64,000 nt of DNA, from assembly GCF_004005865.1 (NCBI RefSeq), contig NZ_SACN01000002.1, positions 434,001-498,000 of the forward strand, in the 5' to 3' direction. The DNA comes from Sphingomonas crocodyli (GTDB taxonomy: Bacteria > Pseudomonadota > Alphaproteobacteria > Sphingomonadales > Sphingomonadaceae). A program made the translations under genes and the position numbers. The notes beneath the pieces are model-generated. The model was not told where the DNA came from and did not search any database. It saw only the letters and a list, made by a program, of their open reading frames with translations. This document shows positions 18,839 through 27,549 of the stretch, in pieces (within the stretch, counting starts at the first letter, position 1; each line of letters opens with the position of its first letter).

Positions 18839-19489
18839 GTGATGATGCCACCTGCGATCCTGATCGACTGCGCGACGTGCGCCTTGCCCGTCGCGACCCT
18901 GCAAGCCACTTATGGCGCGACGCCCGAGGAGCCTCTGGCGCTGCCGATTGCGGAGGGCGAACGGCCTTTCACGATCGCGATCGACAAGGTGAAGGGGCGC
19001 AAGCTGGGCGGGCGGCAGGCCGGCGAGAAGAAGCAGGCGAACCTGTCGCGATCCTCGGTGATGATCGGTTATGGCGTGGACGCGAGCGAGAGCGGACGGC
19101 TATGGCTGTCCGCCGGGATGATCGGCGAAAGTCGCCGCCGCGCGGTGCCGATGGCGGGCGGGCGCAAGCTGGTAAGCGGCACGGCGAGCATCGGCGCGGG
19201 CTGGGTGCAGGACGATCGCTGGCAGCTGAGTGCGCATTATCAGCTGAATTTCGATGACAGCAAATGGGCCGGGATGCAGCGCGGGATCGAGCTGGCGAGC
19301 GGCGGCCGCCCGAGTGGTCGCAACATGATCGCCGCGATCGCCTACAGCCCCGATTTCGGGCAGGCTCATGCGATGCGGATCGGGATCGAGGCGCGCCACG
19401 GCCGCATGACCGCCGACGACGCGCAGGCAATGGCCGCCACCCGCCGCGACCGCCAGACGATCGCGCTCACTTTGGCGACGGGGTTTTAA
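18839..19489 (+). CDS. Hypothetical protein, possible outer-membrane beta structure
   Basis: 216 residues, not recognised. The N-terminus is weakly hydrophobic with two Cys (IDCATCALPV) but is not a clear signal peptide. The second half alternates polar and hydrophobic residues in strand-like runs (GRLWLSAGMIG, TASIGAGWVQ, WQLSAHYQLNF, HAMRIGIEARHG, TIALTLATGF) and ends in phenylalanine, as many outer-membrane barrels do. A GGGGAG lies upstream. Its stop overlaps the stop of the convergent GGDEF-EAL gene through TTAA. The beta-barrel reading is inference. Confidence 0.55.
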   Translation: MMMPPAILIDCATCALPVATLQATYGATPEEPLALPIAEGERPFTIAIDKVKGRKLGGRQAGEKKQANLSRSSVMIGYGVDASESGRLWLSAGMIGESRRRAVPMAGGRKLVSGTASIGAGWVQDDRWQLSAHYQLNFDDSKWAGMQRGIELASGGRPSGRNMIAAIAYSPDFGQAHAMRIGIEARHGRMTADDAQAMAATRRDRQTIALTLATGF

Positions 19490-22146
19490 GCCGCGCTTGC
19501 CTTCGTCATGCGGCCCGAGGCGAGCTGTTCGAGTTCGATCGGTTCGTCGAACATCATGCCGAAGCGGTCTTCGCCCGACCAGCGGACCGTGCCGCCGACG
19601 CGGCCGCCGTCGCCGAACTCGAGCACCACCTGCGTTTCGGCGGGCAGGGGCGTCATGCATTCGATCATCGCGCCGGTGCGTGAGAGGTTGCGCACGCGGC
19701 CCTGCATGTTGCCCAGGTTCGATCGCACCATCGCCGACCGCAGCACCGCGACGCGCGGATCGCGGCTGACGAGCAGGCCGGGCATCGCGAACTTGCCGTG
19801 CTGCGCGACGCGGGCGCGCGCCTCGTCCGACGACATCGGCTTGCCGAAGATGTAGCCCTGAATGTGGCTGCAACCGAGCGAGCGGATCAGCGCCAGTTCC
19901 TCGGGCGTCTCCGCGCCTTCGGCCGTTGTCTCCATGCCGAGGCTTTCGGCCAGCGTCACGATCGCACGGACGATCGCCGCATTGCGGCTTCCGGGCACGG
20001 CGGCGCCGCGCACAAAACTCTGGTCGACCTTGATCTTGTCGAACGGCGCCTTCTTCAGATAGCCGAGCGACGAATAGCCGGTGCCGAAATCGTCGAGCGC
20101 GAAGCGGACGCCGATCGCCTTCAGCCGCGCGAACATCGCGTCGGTATCCTCGCCTTCGCCCAGGAACACGCCCTCGGTGATCTCCAGCTCCAGCCGGTGC
20201 GGCGGCAGCTGCGCGGCGGCGAGCGCGGACAGGACGATGCCGGGAAGGGCCGGCGACGCGAACTGGATCGGCGAGATGTTCACCGCGACGCGCACATTGT
20301 CGGGCCACTTGGCGGCTTCGAGGCAGGCGGTGCGGAGAACCCATTCGCCGATCTGCGGGATCAGGCCGATTTCCTCCGCCACCGGGATGAACGATGCGGG
20401 GGAGACGAGGCCGCGGGTCGGGTGGTTCCAGCGCGCAAGCGCCTCGAACCCCACGATCGCTTCGGTCACGGCGTCGACGACCGGCTGATAGACCAGGCTG
20501 AGCCCATTTTCGCTCATCACCTTGCGCAGGTCCATTTCCAGCAGGCGCTTGTCCTTGGCCGACGCGTGCATCTCCGGTTCGTAGAAGCGGTGGACGCCCT
20601 TGCCGTCGGCCTTGGCGGCGTAGAGCGCGAGATCGGCGTTGCGGATCAGCGCGTCGGCGGCCGCGCCGTCATCGGGCGCGATCGCGATGCCGACCGAGGC
20701 GCCGATCGACACGACCGATCCTTCGATACGGTAGGGCTTGGACAGTTCGGCGATGATCGCATCGGCCAGATTTGCGAGGTGGATGCGTTCGGCAATGCCG
20801 GGCAGCACGACCTGGAATTCGTCGCCGCCCAGACGGCCGACCTGGCCGTCGGTGTGGACGATGCGCGTCAGCCGTTCGGCGACCTGACCCAGCAGCACGT
20901 CGCCGACCGGGTGGCCGAGCGTGTCGTTGACCGACTTGAAGCGATCGAGATCGAGCAACAGCAGCGCCGCGCGCTTGGGCTTGCCGGCGACGTCGCGCAA
21001 AGATTCGTCGAGCGTGCGGCGCATCATGATGCGGTTGGGCAGGCCGGTGAGCGGATCGTAGCTGGCGAGGCGCTTCACCTCGGCCTCCGACTTGCGCATC
21101 TCGGTCAGGTCGGTGCCCGAACCGCGGAAGCCCAGGAAGTTGCCGCCTTCGTCGAAGGCCGGGCGACCGGAGAGCGACCACCAGCGCGCATCGCCGATGC
21201 CGGCGGCGCGCACCGCGATTTCGGTAAAGGCCAGGCGGGTCGACAGGTGGAAGCCCAGGGTGCGCTCGCCCTGCCCGGTGAAGGTCGATTCCTCGCGCTC
21301 GTGCTGAACGAGTTCGGTGAAGGGGGTGCCCAGCAGCTGTTCGACCGAGCGGCCGAGCGCCGCCGCGAGCTGCGGCGAGATATAGGTCAGATAGCCGCGC
21401 GCATCGGTTTCCCAGAACCAGCCGCGATGCGTTTCCTCGAACTCGCGCAGCAGCACACCGGCCTTCAGCGCGGCCGAGGATTTGTCGAGCCAGCGGTGCG
21501 AGGCGACATAGGATCGTTCGGAAATGCCGCCCAGCGCGACGATGATCAGCCCCGCCATCGGCAGGGTGATGACGAAAGCGGTGAGGCTGCCGAACATCCA
21601 CACGGCCATGCCGGTGAGCGGCAGCCACAAAGCGAGCGCGGCGATTGGCACGGGCACGAACGTCATCGTCGCGAGGATCAGCAGGCCGCAATGCGCGATC
21701 GCGGCGATCGGCCAGAGCGGGGAGGCCATGTCGTCGTGGAAACCGAACATCCAGCACGCCCAGCCGAGCCCGTGGACCAGCGCGACCCCGGCGATCACGC
21801 CGTGCATGTCTTCGGCGCGGATCCGCCGTTGCAGCCCGCGCGCGATGATCAGGCAGACGAAACCGCCCGCCAGCAGCATCGCGACCAGCGGACCGGCGAT
21901 CATCGCGATCCCGGCGGCATCGAAATTGTCCGCGCGCACCAGCGCCAGCGCGCCCGCGACAGTCAGTTCGGCAAGGAGCACCAGCGGCAGCGCATCGGCC
22001 GTCATCCGCACGCGATTCGACACGGACGAACGATCATGCGTGGTGCCGGCGGGCATCAGGCCGCGCAGGAAACGCAGGCCGCGAACGCCCCTGTCGCCCG
22101 TCTGGCCTTCCATTGAATTGGCTGGGCGGCCACGAACACGCCGCAT
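19486..22146 (-). CDS. Membrane PAS-GGDEF-EAL-PilZ cyclic-di-GMP protein
   Basis: 886 residues. There are about six membrane helices at 50-205, a PAS domain at roughly 225-345, GGDEF at about 350-520 (intact RLGGDEF), EAL at about 535-780 and a C-terminal PilZ-like domain (about 790-880, RVRNLSRTGAMIE). The EAL catalytic set looks complete: EALARW, an Asn in NISPIQF, Glu in ELEITEG, DDFGTGYSS, Lys in KIKVDQSF and EGAET. No RxxD inhibitory site precedes GGDEF. It could both make and break c-di-GMP; phosphodiesterase activity is the safer call. AAGGA lies 8 nt upstream of the ATG. Confidence 0.9.
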   Translation of the reverse strand: MRRVRGRPANSMEGQTGDRGVRGLRFLRGLMPAGTTHDRSSVSNRVRMTADALPLVLLAELTVAGALALVRADNFDAAGIAMIAGPLVAMLLAGGFVCLIIARGLQRRIRAEDMHGVIAGVALVHGLGWACWMFGFHDDMASPLWPIAAIAHCGLLILATMTFVPVPIAALALWLPLTGMAVWMFGSLTAFVITLPMAGLIIVALGGISERSYVASHRWLDKSSAALKAGVLLREFEETHRGWFWETDARGYLTYISPQLAAALGRSVEQLLGTPFTELVQHEREESTFTGQGERTLGFHLSTRLAFTEIAVRAAGIGDARWWSLSGRPAFDEGGNFLGFRGSGTDLTEMRKSEAEVKRLASYDPLTGLPNRIMMRRTLDESLRDVAGKPKRAALLLLDLDRFKSVNDTLGHPVGDVLLGQVAERLTRIVHTDGQVGRLGGDEFQVVLPGIAERIHLANLADAIIAELSKPYRIEGSVVSIGASVGIAIAPDDGAAADALIRNADLALYAAKADGKGVHRFYEPEMHASAKDKRLLEMDLRKVMSENGLSLVYQPVVDAVTEAIVGFEALARWNHPTRGLVSPASFIPVAEEIGLIPQIGEWVLRTACLEAAKWPDNVRVAVNISPIQFASPALPGIVLSALAAAQLPPHRLELEITEGVFLGEGEDTDAMFARLKAIGVRFALDDFGTGYSSLGYLKKAPFDKIKVDQSFVRGAAVPGSRNAAIVRAIVTLAESLGMETTAEGAETPEELALIRSLGCSHIQGYIFGKPMSSDEARARVAQHGKFAMPGLLVSRDPRVAVLRSAMVRSNLGNMQGRVRNLSRTGAMIECMTPLPAETQVVLEFGDGGRVGGTVRWSGEDRFGMMFDEPIELEQLASGRMTKASAA

Positions 22147-22159
22147 GCAAGCATCCTTA

Positions 22160-22178
22160 TCCCGACACCGAGTCGGGA
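22160..22178 (-). terminator. Short hairpin between phosphatase and GGDEF-EAL genes
   Basis: TCCCGAC-ACCGA-GTCGGGA gives a 7-bp perfect stem with a 5-nt loop, 6 bp past the phosphatase stop and 14 bp before the next ATG on the same strand. There is no U-run, so it may be an mRNA-stabilising or attenuating hairpin rather than a true terminator. Confidence 0.4.
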
Positions 22179-22183
22179 CCGGC

Positions 22184-22993
22184 TTAACCCACGGTGCTTA
22201 ATTTCGTTTGAACTTCGCCTTCGACGACGCTCGCCTTGATCAGCCAGCGGCTGTCGCCTTCGAGGCCGAGCGCGGTCAGCGTGCCCGAACGATAGGCGCC
22301 GGTATCGATGCCGATGCGGTTCGCCTGCATATCGGGCGTGGTGCTGATCGTATGGCCGTGGACGACATAGGCGCCCAGATCGCCCTTGTGATCGAGGAAG
22401 TCGCGGCGGATCCAGTGCATGTCGACCTGGTCCTGCGCGTCGATCGGGATGCCGGGGCGAATGCCCGCATGGACGAACAGATAGTCGCCGAAGCGCACCG
22501 TATCGGCGAGGCCCTTCAGATAATCCTTGTGCCGCGCCGGGACATATTGGGCGAGTATGTCCGCACCCGGAAGCTCCTCACCCCCTAGCAGGGCGACCGG
22601 GACGCCATAGCTCGCCAGCGTCTCGTAGCCGCCGAACTTGAGCCAGAGATTGCCCGTCTGATCATCGGCGGGATCGAGCGCGCGCAGCATCGATTCCTCG
22701 TGATTGCCCATCAGGATGTGGAAGGTCGCGAAGCTGGGCAGTGCGCTGATGATGAATTCGACCGTTTCGGCCGAATAAGGGCCGCGATCGACCAGATCGC
22801 CCAGCAGCACGACATGGGCGTCGGCGGGCTGGCGCGCGCCATTGTCCGCCTTGATATGCGCGAGGAGGGGCAGCAGCAGATCGAGCCGCCCGTGAATGTC
22901 GCCGATCGCATAGACGCGCGTGCCTTCGGGAACGCGCGGCTGATCGTTGGCGACGCGCTGCGGCTCGGCCTTGCGCGCGGTGAGGCTGTTCAT
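22184..22993 (-). CDS. Serine/threonine protein phosphatase (PPP/metallophosphatase family)
   Basis: About 269 residues with the full metallophosphatase signature: GDIHGRLD, GDLVDRGP, GNHEE and VVHGHT. The nearest relatives by pattern are bacterial PrpE/ApaH-like and lambda-type phosphatases, which remove phosphate from proteins or diadenosine polyphosphates. The start is uncertain. The ATG at 22993 gives a sensible N-terminus, while a TTG at 23062 with GGAAG upstream would add 23 Gly-rich residues. The protein is cytosolic. It is followed on the same strand by the c-di-GMP protein. Confidence 0.85.
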   Translation of the reverse strand: MNSLTARKAEPQRVANDQPRVPEGTRVYAIGDIHGRLDLLLPLLAHIKADNGARQPADAHVVLLGDLVDRGPYSAETVEFIISALPSFATFHILMGNHEESMLRALDPADDQTGNLWLKFGGYETLASYGVPVALLGGEELPGADILAQYVPARHKDYLKGLADTVRFGDYLFVHAGIRPGIPIDAQDQVDMHWIRRDFLDHKGDLGAYVVHGHTISTTPDMQANRIGIDTGAYRSGTLTALGLEGDSRWLIKASVVEGEVQTKLSTVG

Positions 22994-23418
22994 GCGGTTC
23001 AGCCAGGCGCGATCGCCGATCCGGCCTACGCCACCGCCATCACCATGCCCGCCTGCGTCCAAAATCCGGCTTCCTTCGCGCGTCCGTCGTTCCGGTTCGC
23101 ACTATATGGCGATGCCCGCGCGCAACGCAAATGGGGGCGGCCGACGCATCGTCGTTTCGGTTCGTCCCGTTGCGGCTTTTTTGTTCGTCCGGCGTTCAGC
23201 TTCCAAGGCCGAACCGAAACGGCAACGTTATAGCTGTGTCGAAGGACACAGGGCCGAAAGGCTTAACCACCTAACCGAGTGTGGAAAGTGGGTAACGGTG
23301 TAGCGGATAAAGAATTTCGCACCGCAACATCGCTATTGCACCTTTTGCATTCGGGTATATGGGGAGTGAAGCAGTGGCGAGCCAATATCGCGAAAAGAAA
23401 ACACTGAAGGGGCCAGGT
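22994..23418. other. 425-bp intergenic region with hairpins upstream of kdsD
   Basis: No supported gene. This gap separates the minus-strand phosphatase from kdsD. Around 23234-23262 two small perfect hairpins stand in tandem: CTGTGTC-GAAG-GACACAG (23234-23251) and GCC-GAAA-GGC (23254-23263). Downstream to 23340 the DNA is less GC-rich than the neighbouring genes. It presumably holds the divergent promoters and a kdsD leader. I could not fix a -35/-10 pair with confidence. Confidence 0.4.
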
Positions 23419-24414
23419 GTGAATAGTAATCAACTGCTTGAGCTGGCTCATATTTCAGACAGCGACATTCTCTCCCGCGGCCGCGAGGTTATCGAGATCG
23501 AGGCAAGCGCGCTGGAATCCCTGTCCGCCGCACTGGATTACCATTTCGTTGCCGCAACGAAACTCCTCGCCTCGACCACCGGCCGCGTCGTGATCACCGG
23601 CATGGGCAAATCGGGCCATGTCGGCCGCAAGATCACCGCGACGATGTGCGCCACCGGCACCGCCGCCGTCTTCGTCCACCCGGCCGAAGCCGCGCATGGC
23701 GACCTGGGCATGATCAAGCGCGGCGATACCGTGATGATGCTGTCCAATTCGGGGCTGACCACCGAATTGCGGGCCGTGATGCAGCATTGCCGCGCGATCG
23801 GCGTCCGCATCATCGGCGTGTCGGCGCGTGAAGATTCGCCCGTCATGCAGCATGCCGACGTGCCGCTGGCGATCCCGCAGGTCCGCGAAGCGTGCCCCGC
23901 CAATATCGCGCCGACATCGTCGACCGCCGTGATGCTCGCGCTGGGCGACGCGCTGGCGATGGCGCTGATGGACGTGCGCGGGATCAGCAAGGACAGCCTG
24001 AAGGAACTGCATCCGGGCGGATCGATCGGGCTGCGCCTGATGCCGGTCAGCCAGATGATGCACATCGGCAAGCGCATCCCGCTGGTCCACACCGACACGC
24101 CGATGCGCGACGTGATCATGACGATGACGTCGATGGGCTTCGGCGTCGCGGGCGTGCTGGACGCGGACGAAAAGCTGATCGGCGTGATCACCGATGGCGA
24201 TCTTCGCCGGCATATCGGCGACCTGCTCGATCGCACCGCCGTCGACGTGATGACGCATCATCCCAAGACCGTCCCGGCGACGATCCTGGCCGAAGACGCG
24301 CTGATGATCATGAACGATGCCAAGATCACCACGGTGTTCGTGATGGCCGAGGGCGAAGAAAAGCCGGTCGGCATCGTCCACATGCACGACTTCGTTCGCT
24401 ACGGCCTGAGCTGA
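23419..24414 (+). CDS. kdsD: Arabinose-5-phosphate isomerase (KpsF/GutQ family)
   Basis: 331 residues: a sugar-isomerase (SIS) domain (about 35-190) with GMGKSGHVGRKI, HPAEAAHGDLGM and SNSG, then paired CBS domains (about 210-325; ITDGDLRR, HMHDFVRYGL). The enzyme interconverts ribulose-5-phosphate and arabinose-5-phosphate, the first committed step to Kdo. The start is taken as the GTG at 23419, behind GAAGGGG; an ATG at 23359 would add 20 residues without a Shine-Dalgarno. The Kdo cytidylyltransferase follows 9 bp after the stop. Confidence 0.9.
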   Translation: MNSNQLLELAHISDSDILSRGREVIEIEASALESLSAALDYHFVAATKLLASTTGRVVITGMGKSGHVGRKITATMCATGTAAVFVHPAEAAHGDLGMIKRGDTVMMLSNSGLTTELRAVMQHCRAIGVRIIGVSAREDSPVMQHADVPLAIPQVREACPANIAPTSSTAVMLALGDALAMALMDVRGISKDSLKELHPGGSIGLRLMPVSQMMHIGKRIPLVHTDTPMRDVIMTMTSMGFGVAGVLDADEKLIGVITDGDLRRHIGDLLDRTAVDVMTHHPKTVPATILAEDALMIMNDAKITTVFVMAEGEEKPVGIVHMHDFVRYGLS

Positions 24415-24423
24415 GGCTTTCCC

Positions 24424-25242
24424 ATGTCCGGTGCGGCGCCAACCGACACCATCATCATCATCCCTGCGCGCTACCAGTCGAGCCGCTATCCGGCGAAGCC
24501 GCTGGCGATGCTGCGGGGGGCGACCGGGGAAGCCAAGCCGCTGATCCGGCGCAGCTGGGAATGCGCGGCGGGGATCGTCGATCCGGCCGCCGTGTGGGTC
24601 GCGACCGACGACGATCGCATTGCTCAGGCCGTGGCCGGCTTTGGCGGGCAGGTGGTGATGACGTCGGCCGATTGCCGTAACGGCACCGAACGCTGCGCCG
24701 ATGCGATCGACCGGCTGGGGATCGAACCCTCGGTGGTCGTCAACCTGCAGGGCGATGCGCCCCTGACCCCCGCTTATGTCGTGACCGGGCTGGTCGATGC
24801 GCTGAAGGCGCGCCCCGATGTCGCGATGACGACGCCGGCGGTCCGCTGCGCCCAGAGCACCTACGCCCATCTGGTCGAGGATCAGGCGCAGGGCCGCGTC
24901 GGCGGGACGACGGTGGTGTTCGGGGCGGACCAGCGCGCGCTCTATTTTTCGAAGCGGGTGATCCCGCATCTGCCGCCCGAGGCGGCGGCGCGCGATTTTC
25001 CGCCGGTCCACCTGCATCTGGGCGTCTATGCCTATCGCCCCGACGCCTTGCGCCGCTATAAGACGCTCGATGTATCGCAGCTCGAAGACCTCGAAGGGCT
25101 GGAGCAATTGCGCTTCCTGGACGGCGGTGTGCCCGTGGGCGTCGTCCCGTTCGATCCGATCGGCTGGGATGCGATCGAACTCAACAATCCTACCGATGTC
25201 GCGCCGATCGAAGCGGTGCTGGCGGCGCGCGGGATCGCCTGA
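24424..25242 (+). CDS. kdsB: 3-deoxy-manno-octulosonate cytidylyltransferase
   Basis: 272 residues, slightly longer than the usual 250. It has the CMP-sugar synthetase start IIPARYQSSRYPAKPL, WVATDDDRI, a NGTERCADA segment where E. coli KdsB has SGTDR, VVNLQGDAP and the C-terminal IGWDAIELNNPTDV. It activates Kdo with CTP to CMP-Kdo. It is co-directional with kdsD (9 bp) and with the oxygenase gene (3 bp), so all three are one operon. The divergence at the substrate loop leaves open a related 3-deoxy acid as substrate. Confidence 0.88.
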   Translation: MSGAAPTDTIIIIPARYQSSRYPAKPLAMLRGATGEAKPLIRRSWECAAGIVDPAAVWVATDDDRIAQAVAGFGGQVVMTSADCRNGTERCADAIDRLGIEPSVVVNLQGDAPLTPAYVVTGLVDALKARPDVAMTTPAVRCAQSTYAHLVEDQAQGRVGGTTVVFGADQRALYFSKRVIPHLPPEAAARDFPPVHLHLGVYAYRPDALRRYKTLDVSQLEDLEGLEQLRFLDGGVPVGVVPFDPIGWDAIELNNPTDVAPIEAVLAARGIA

Positions 25243-25245
25243 CCG

Positions 25246-26268
25246 ATGACGTCGATGATGCGATCCCTGCTCGCGCCGTGGTGGGCCGCCGAACTGCTGA
25301 CCGGCGCCAAATCGTTCCTCGACAACCCGATCATCGGATCGCAGCGGCTGAACGCGCGCGGGCTGCACGGCTGGCGGGTCGCGACCGCGCATGCAATGGC
25401 CGCGCGGCGGCGCGCGAAACTGGCCAAGGCGCTATCGCCCGAGGATCTGGCGAGTTTTACGGAGAACGGCTTCGTCGCGGTCCAGAACTTCCTGCCGCCC
25501 GAGACCTTCGCGCAGCTGCGCGACCAGATTCTCGCCTTCGAAGGCCCGGCGCGCGAGATGATCCAGGGGCATACGATCACGCGCCGCTACGCGATCGATC
25601 CGGAGGCGATCCGCGCGATCCCGGCGGTGACGGCCTTCGCCGATCATCCGCGCTTCCAGGCGCTGGCGCGGTACGGCGCGAGCTTCGACGTGAAGCCGCT
25701 GCTCTACATCCAGTCGATCCTGACGCATCGGTTCGATGCGCCGCCCGATCCGCAGATCAACCTGCATGCCGATACCTTCCACCCGACGATGAAGGCGTGG
25801 TTCTTCCTGCAGGACGTAGGCGAGGATGACGGCCCCTTCACCTATGTGCCCGGATCGCATCGGCTGACCCCGGCGCGGCTCGAATGGGAGAAGAAGCGCA
25901 GCCTTTCGGTGCGCGACGAGGGCGATCGGCTGTCGGCGCGCGGATCGTTCCGGATCGAGCGGCAGCATCTGGCCGAACTGGGCCTGCCGCAGCCGATGAC
26001 GCTGGCGGTGCCCGCGAACACGTTGGTCGTCGCCGACACCTTCGGTTTCCACGCGCGCGGCGAAACGCGCGAGCCGTCGACCCGGATCGAGCTGTGGGCC
26101 TATAATCGCCGCAACCCGTTCACCCCCTATGCCGGCTTCGATCCCGGCAGCATCAAGGGGTTGGCCGAACGCCGCATCGGCGCGCGCTGGATGACGCATG
26201 ACATCCTCAAGCGCCTGATCGGCCAGTCGTGGCGCAAGGTGGGCCGCAAACGGCCCGGCGACGAATAA
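25246..26268 (+). CDS. Phytanoyl-CoA dioxygenase-like Fe(II)/2-oxoglutarate oxygenase
   Basis: 340 residues. The iron ligands are visible as His174 and Asp176 in LHADTFHP, with distal His269 in TFGFHARGE; Arg280 is the likely 2-oxoglutarate anchor. PhyH-family enzymes hydroxylate lipids or small metabolites. It starts 3 bp after kdsB, so it should act on the same product, perhaps hydroxylating Kdo, a Kdo-containing glycan or its lipid carrier. That is inference. Three in-frame ATGs (25246, 25255, 25258) are close together, and 25246 is kept. Confidence 0.8.
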   Translation: MTSMMRSLLAPWWAAELLTGAKSFLDNPIIGSQRLNARGLHGWRVATAHAMAARRRAKLAKALSPEDLASFTENGFVAVQNFLPPETFAQLRDQILAFEGPAREMIQGHTITRRYAIDPEAIRAIPAVTAFADHPRFQALARYGASFDVKPLLYIQSILTHRFDAPPDPQINLHADTFHPTMKAWFFLQDVGEDDGPFTYVPGSHRLTPARLEWEKKRSLSVRDEGDRLSARGSFRIERQHLAELGLPQPMTLAVPANTLVVADTFGFHARGETREPSTRIELWAYNRRNPFTPYAGFDPGSIKGLAERRIGARWMTHDILKRLIGQSWRKVGRKRPGDE

Positions 26269-26327
26269 GCCTTCCCACGCCCGATATACGCCCCTAGGCC
26301 GGGCGCAATCATCTGATGGAGCTGTCC

Positions 26328-27305
26328 TTGACCACCACCCGCTACGACGTTCTCGGTATCGGCAATGCGATCGTCGACGTGATCGCGCATGCCGACGAAG
26401 CCTTTCTCGAAGCCCACAACATGCCCAAGGCGGCGATGACGCTGATCGACGAGGATCGGGCCGAGGCGATCTATCAGGCGATGGGCGCGGGCGTGCAGGT
26501 GTCGGGCGGTTCGGCCGGCAACACGATTGCGGGCGTCGCATCGCTGGGCGGCACCGCGGCCTATATCGGCAAGGTGAAGCAGGACGTGCTGGGCGACGTC
26601 TATCGCCACGACATGCGCGGCATCGGCGTGGCGTTCGACACGCCGGCGGCGACCGATGGCCCGGCGACCGCACGCTGCCTGATCCTCGTCACATCCGACG
26701 CGCAGCGCACGATGAACACCTATCTGGGCGCGTGCGTGAACCTGGGTCCGGACGATATCGACGAGGCGCTGATCGCCGAAGCGTCGATCGTCTATCTGGA
26801 AGGCTATCTGTTCGACAAGGATCTGGCCAAGGCCGCGTTCCGCAAGGCGGCGGCAGCCGCGCACAAGGCGAGCCGCAAGGTTTCGCTGACGCTGTCCGAC
26901 AGCTTCTGCGTCGATCGCCACCGCGACGATTTCCTCGCGCTGATCGACACCGACATCGACATCCTGTTCGCCAATGATGACGAGATCCGCTCGCTCTACC
27001 AGACCGACGATATCGAAGCGGCGGCGGCGAAGGTCGCCAAGTCGGTCGATATCGCCGCGATCACTTTGGGCGCCGAAGGCTGCCTGATCGTCGGCAATGG
27101 TGAGACGATCCGCGTGCCCGCCGCCAAGGCGAACCAGGTGATCGATACGACGGGTGCTGGCGATCTGTTCGCCGCCGGCTTCCTCTTCGGCGTCGCGCGC
27201 GGGCTGCCGCTCGCCGAATGCGGCCGTCTGGCGGGGATCGCGGCGGCCGAGGTCATCTCCCACTTCGGCCCGCGCCCGGAAACGCCGCTGCGCGAACTGA
27301 TCTGA
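26328..27305 (+). CDS. Adenosine kinase (PfkB family)
   Basis: About 325 residues of the ribokinase fold: GIGNAIVDVI at the start, SGGSAGNTIAGVASLGG (substrate/lid region) and the anion-hole/catalytic motif DTTGAGDLFAAGF near residue 275. This pattern is that of the bacterial adenosine-kinase branch, which phosphorylates adenosine to AMP in purine salvage. The start is probably the TTG at 26328, because GGAG lies 6 nt upstream; the ATG at 26316, which would add 4 residues, lacks a Shine-Dalgarno. A strong terminator follows. Confidence 0.85.
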   Translation: MTTTRYDVLGIGNAIVDVIAHADEAFLEAHNMPKAAMTLIDEDRAEAIYQAMGAGVQVSGGSAGNTIAGVASLGGTAAYIGKVKQDVLGDVYRHDMRGIGVAFDTPAATDGPATARCLILVTSDAQRTMNTYLGACVNLGPDDIDEALIAEASIVYLEGYLFDKDLAKAAFRKAAAAAHKASRKVSLTLSDSFCVDRHRDDFLALIDTDIDILFANDDEIRSLYQTDDIEAAAAKVAKSVDIAAITLGAEGCLIVGNGETIRVPAAKANQVIDTTGAGDLFAAGFLFGVARGLPLAECGRLAGIAAAEVISHFGPRPETPLRELI

Positions 27306-27330
27306 TCGGTCGGACCGATCGAGAGCGAAA

Positions 27331-27358
27331 GGGCCGGGCGGAAACGTCCGGCCTTTTT
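27331..27358 (+). terminator. Rho-independent terminator after adenosine kinase
   Basis: Stem GGCCGGGCG / CGTCCGGCC (9 bp with one G-T pair) with loop GAAA, followed by TTTTT, 26 bp past the stop codon. This is the clearest intrinsic terminator in the window. Confidence 0.9.
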
Positions 27359-27377
27359 GGTTTGGGAGGGCGTCGCA

Positions 27378-27497
27378 ATCCTCCCCGGTACGGGGAGGGG
27401 GACCGCGAAGCGGTGGAGGGGGTTGGCCACAGGCGATGCGTCTGGCCTCCCGCCCCCTCCGTCAGCTGCGCTGACACCTCCCCGTCCCGGGGAGGAT
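27378..27497. repeat. Mosaic palindromic intergenic repeat, copy C
   Basis: About 120 bp. The left arm ATCCTCCCCGGTACGGGGAGG with tip ACCGCGAAGCGGT equals the left half of copy A. The right half, GTCAGCTGCGCTGACACCTCCC, carries the tip seen (inverted) in copy B, ending CCCCGGGGAGGAT. So this copy combines halves from the A and B types. It lies between the adenosine kinase terminator and the candidate RNA. Confidence 0.85.
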
Positions 27498-27549
27498 CTT
27501 TGGTGGGCGGATTCGTGGCGTAAAGTCAGGACAGGTGAAGGTCGGCGCG

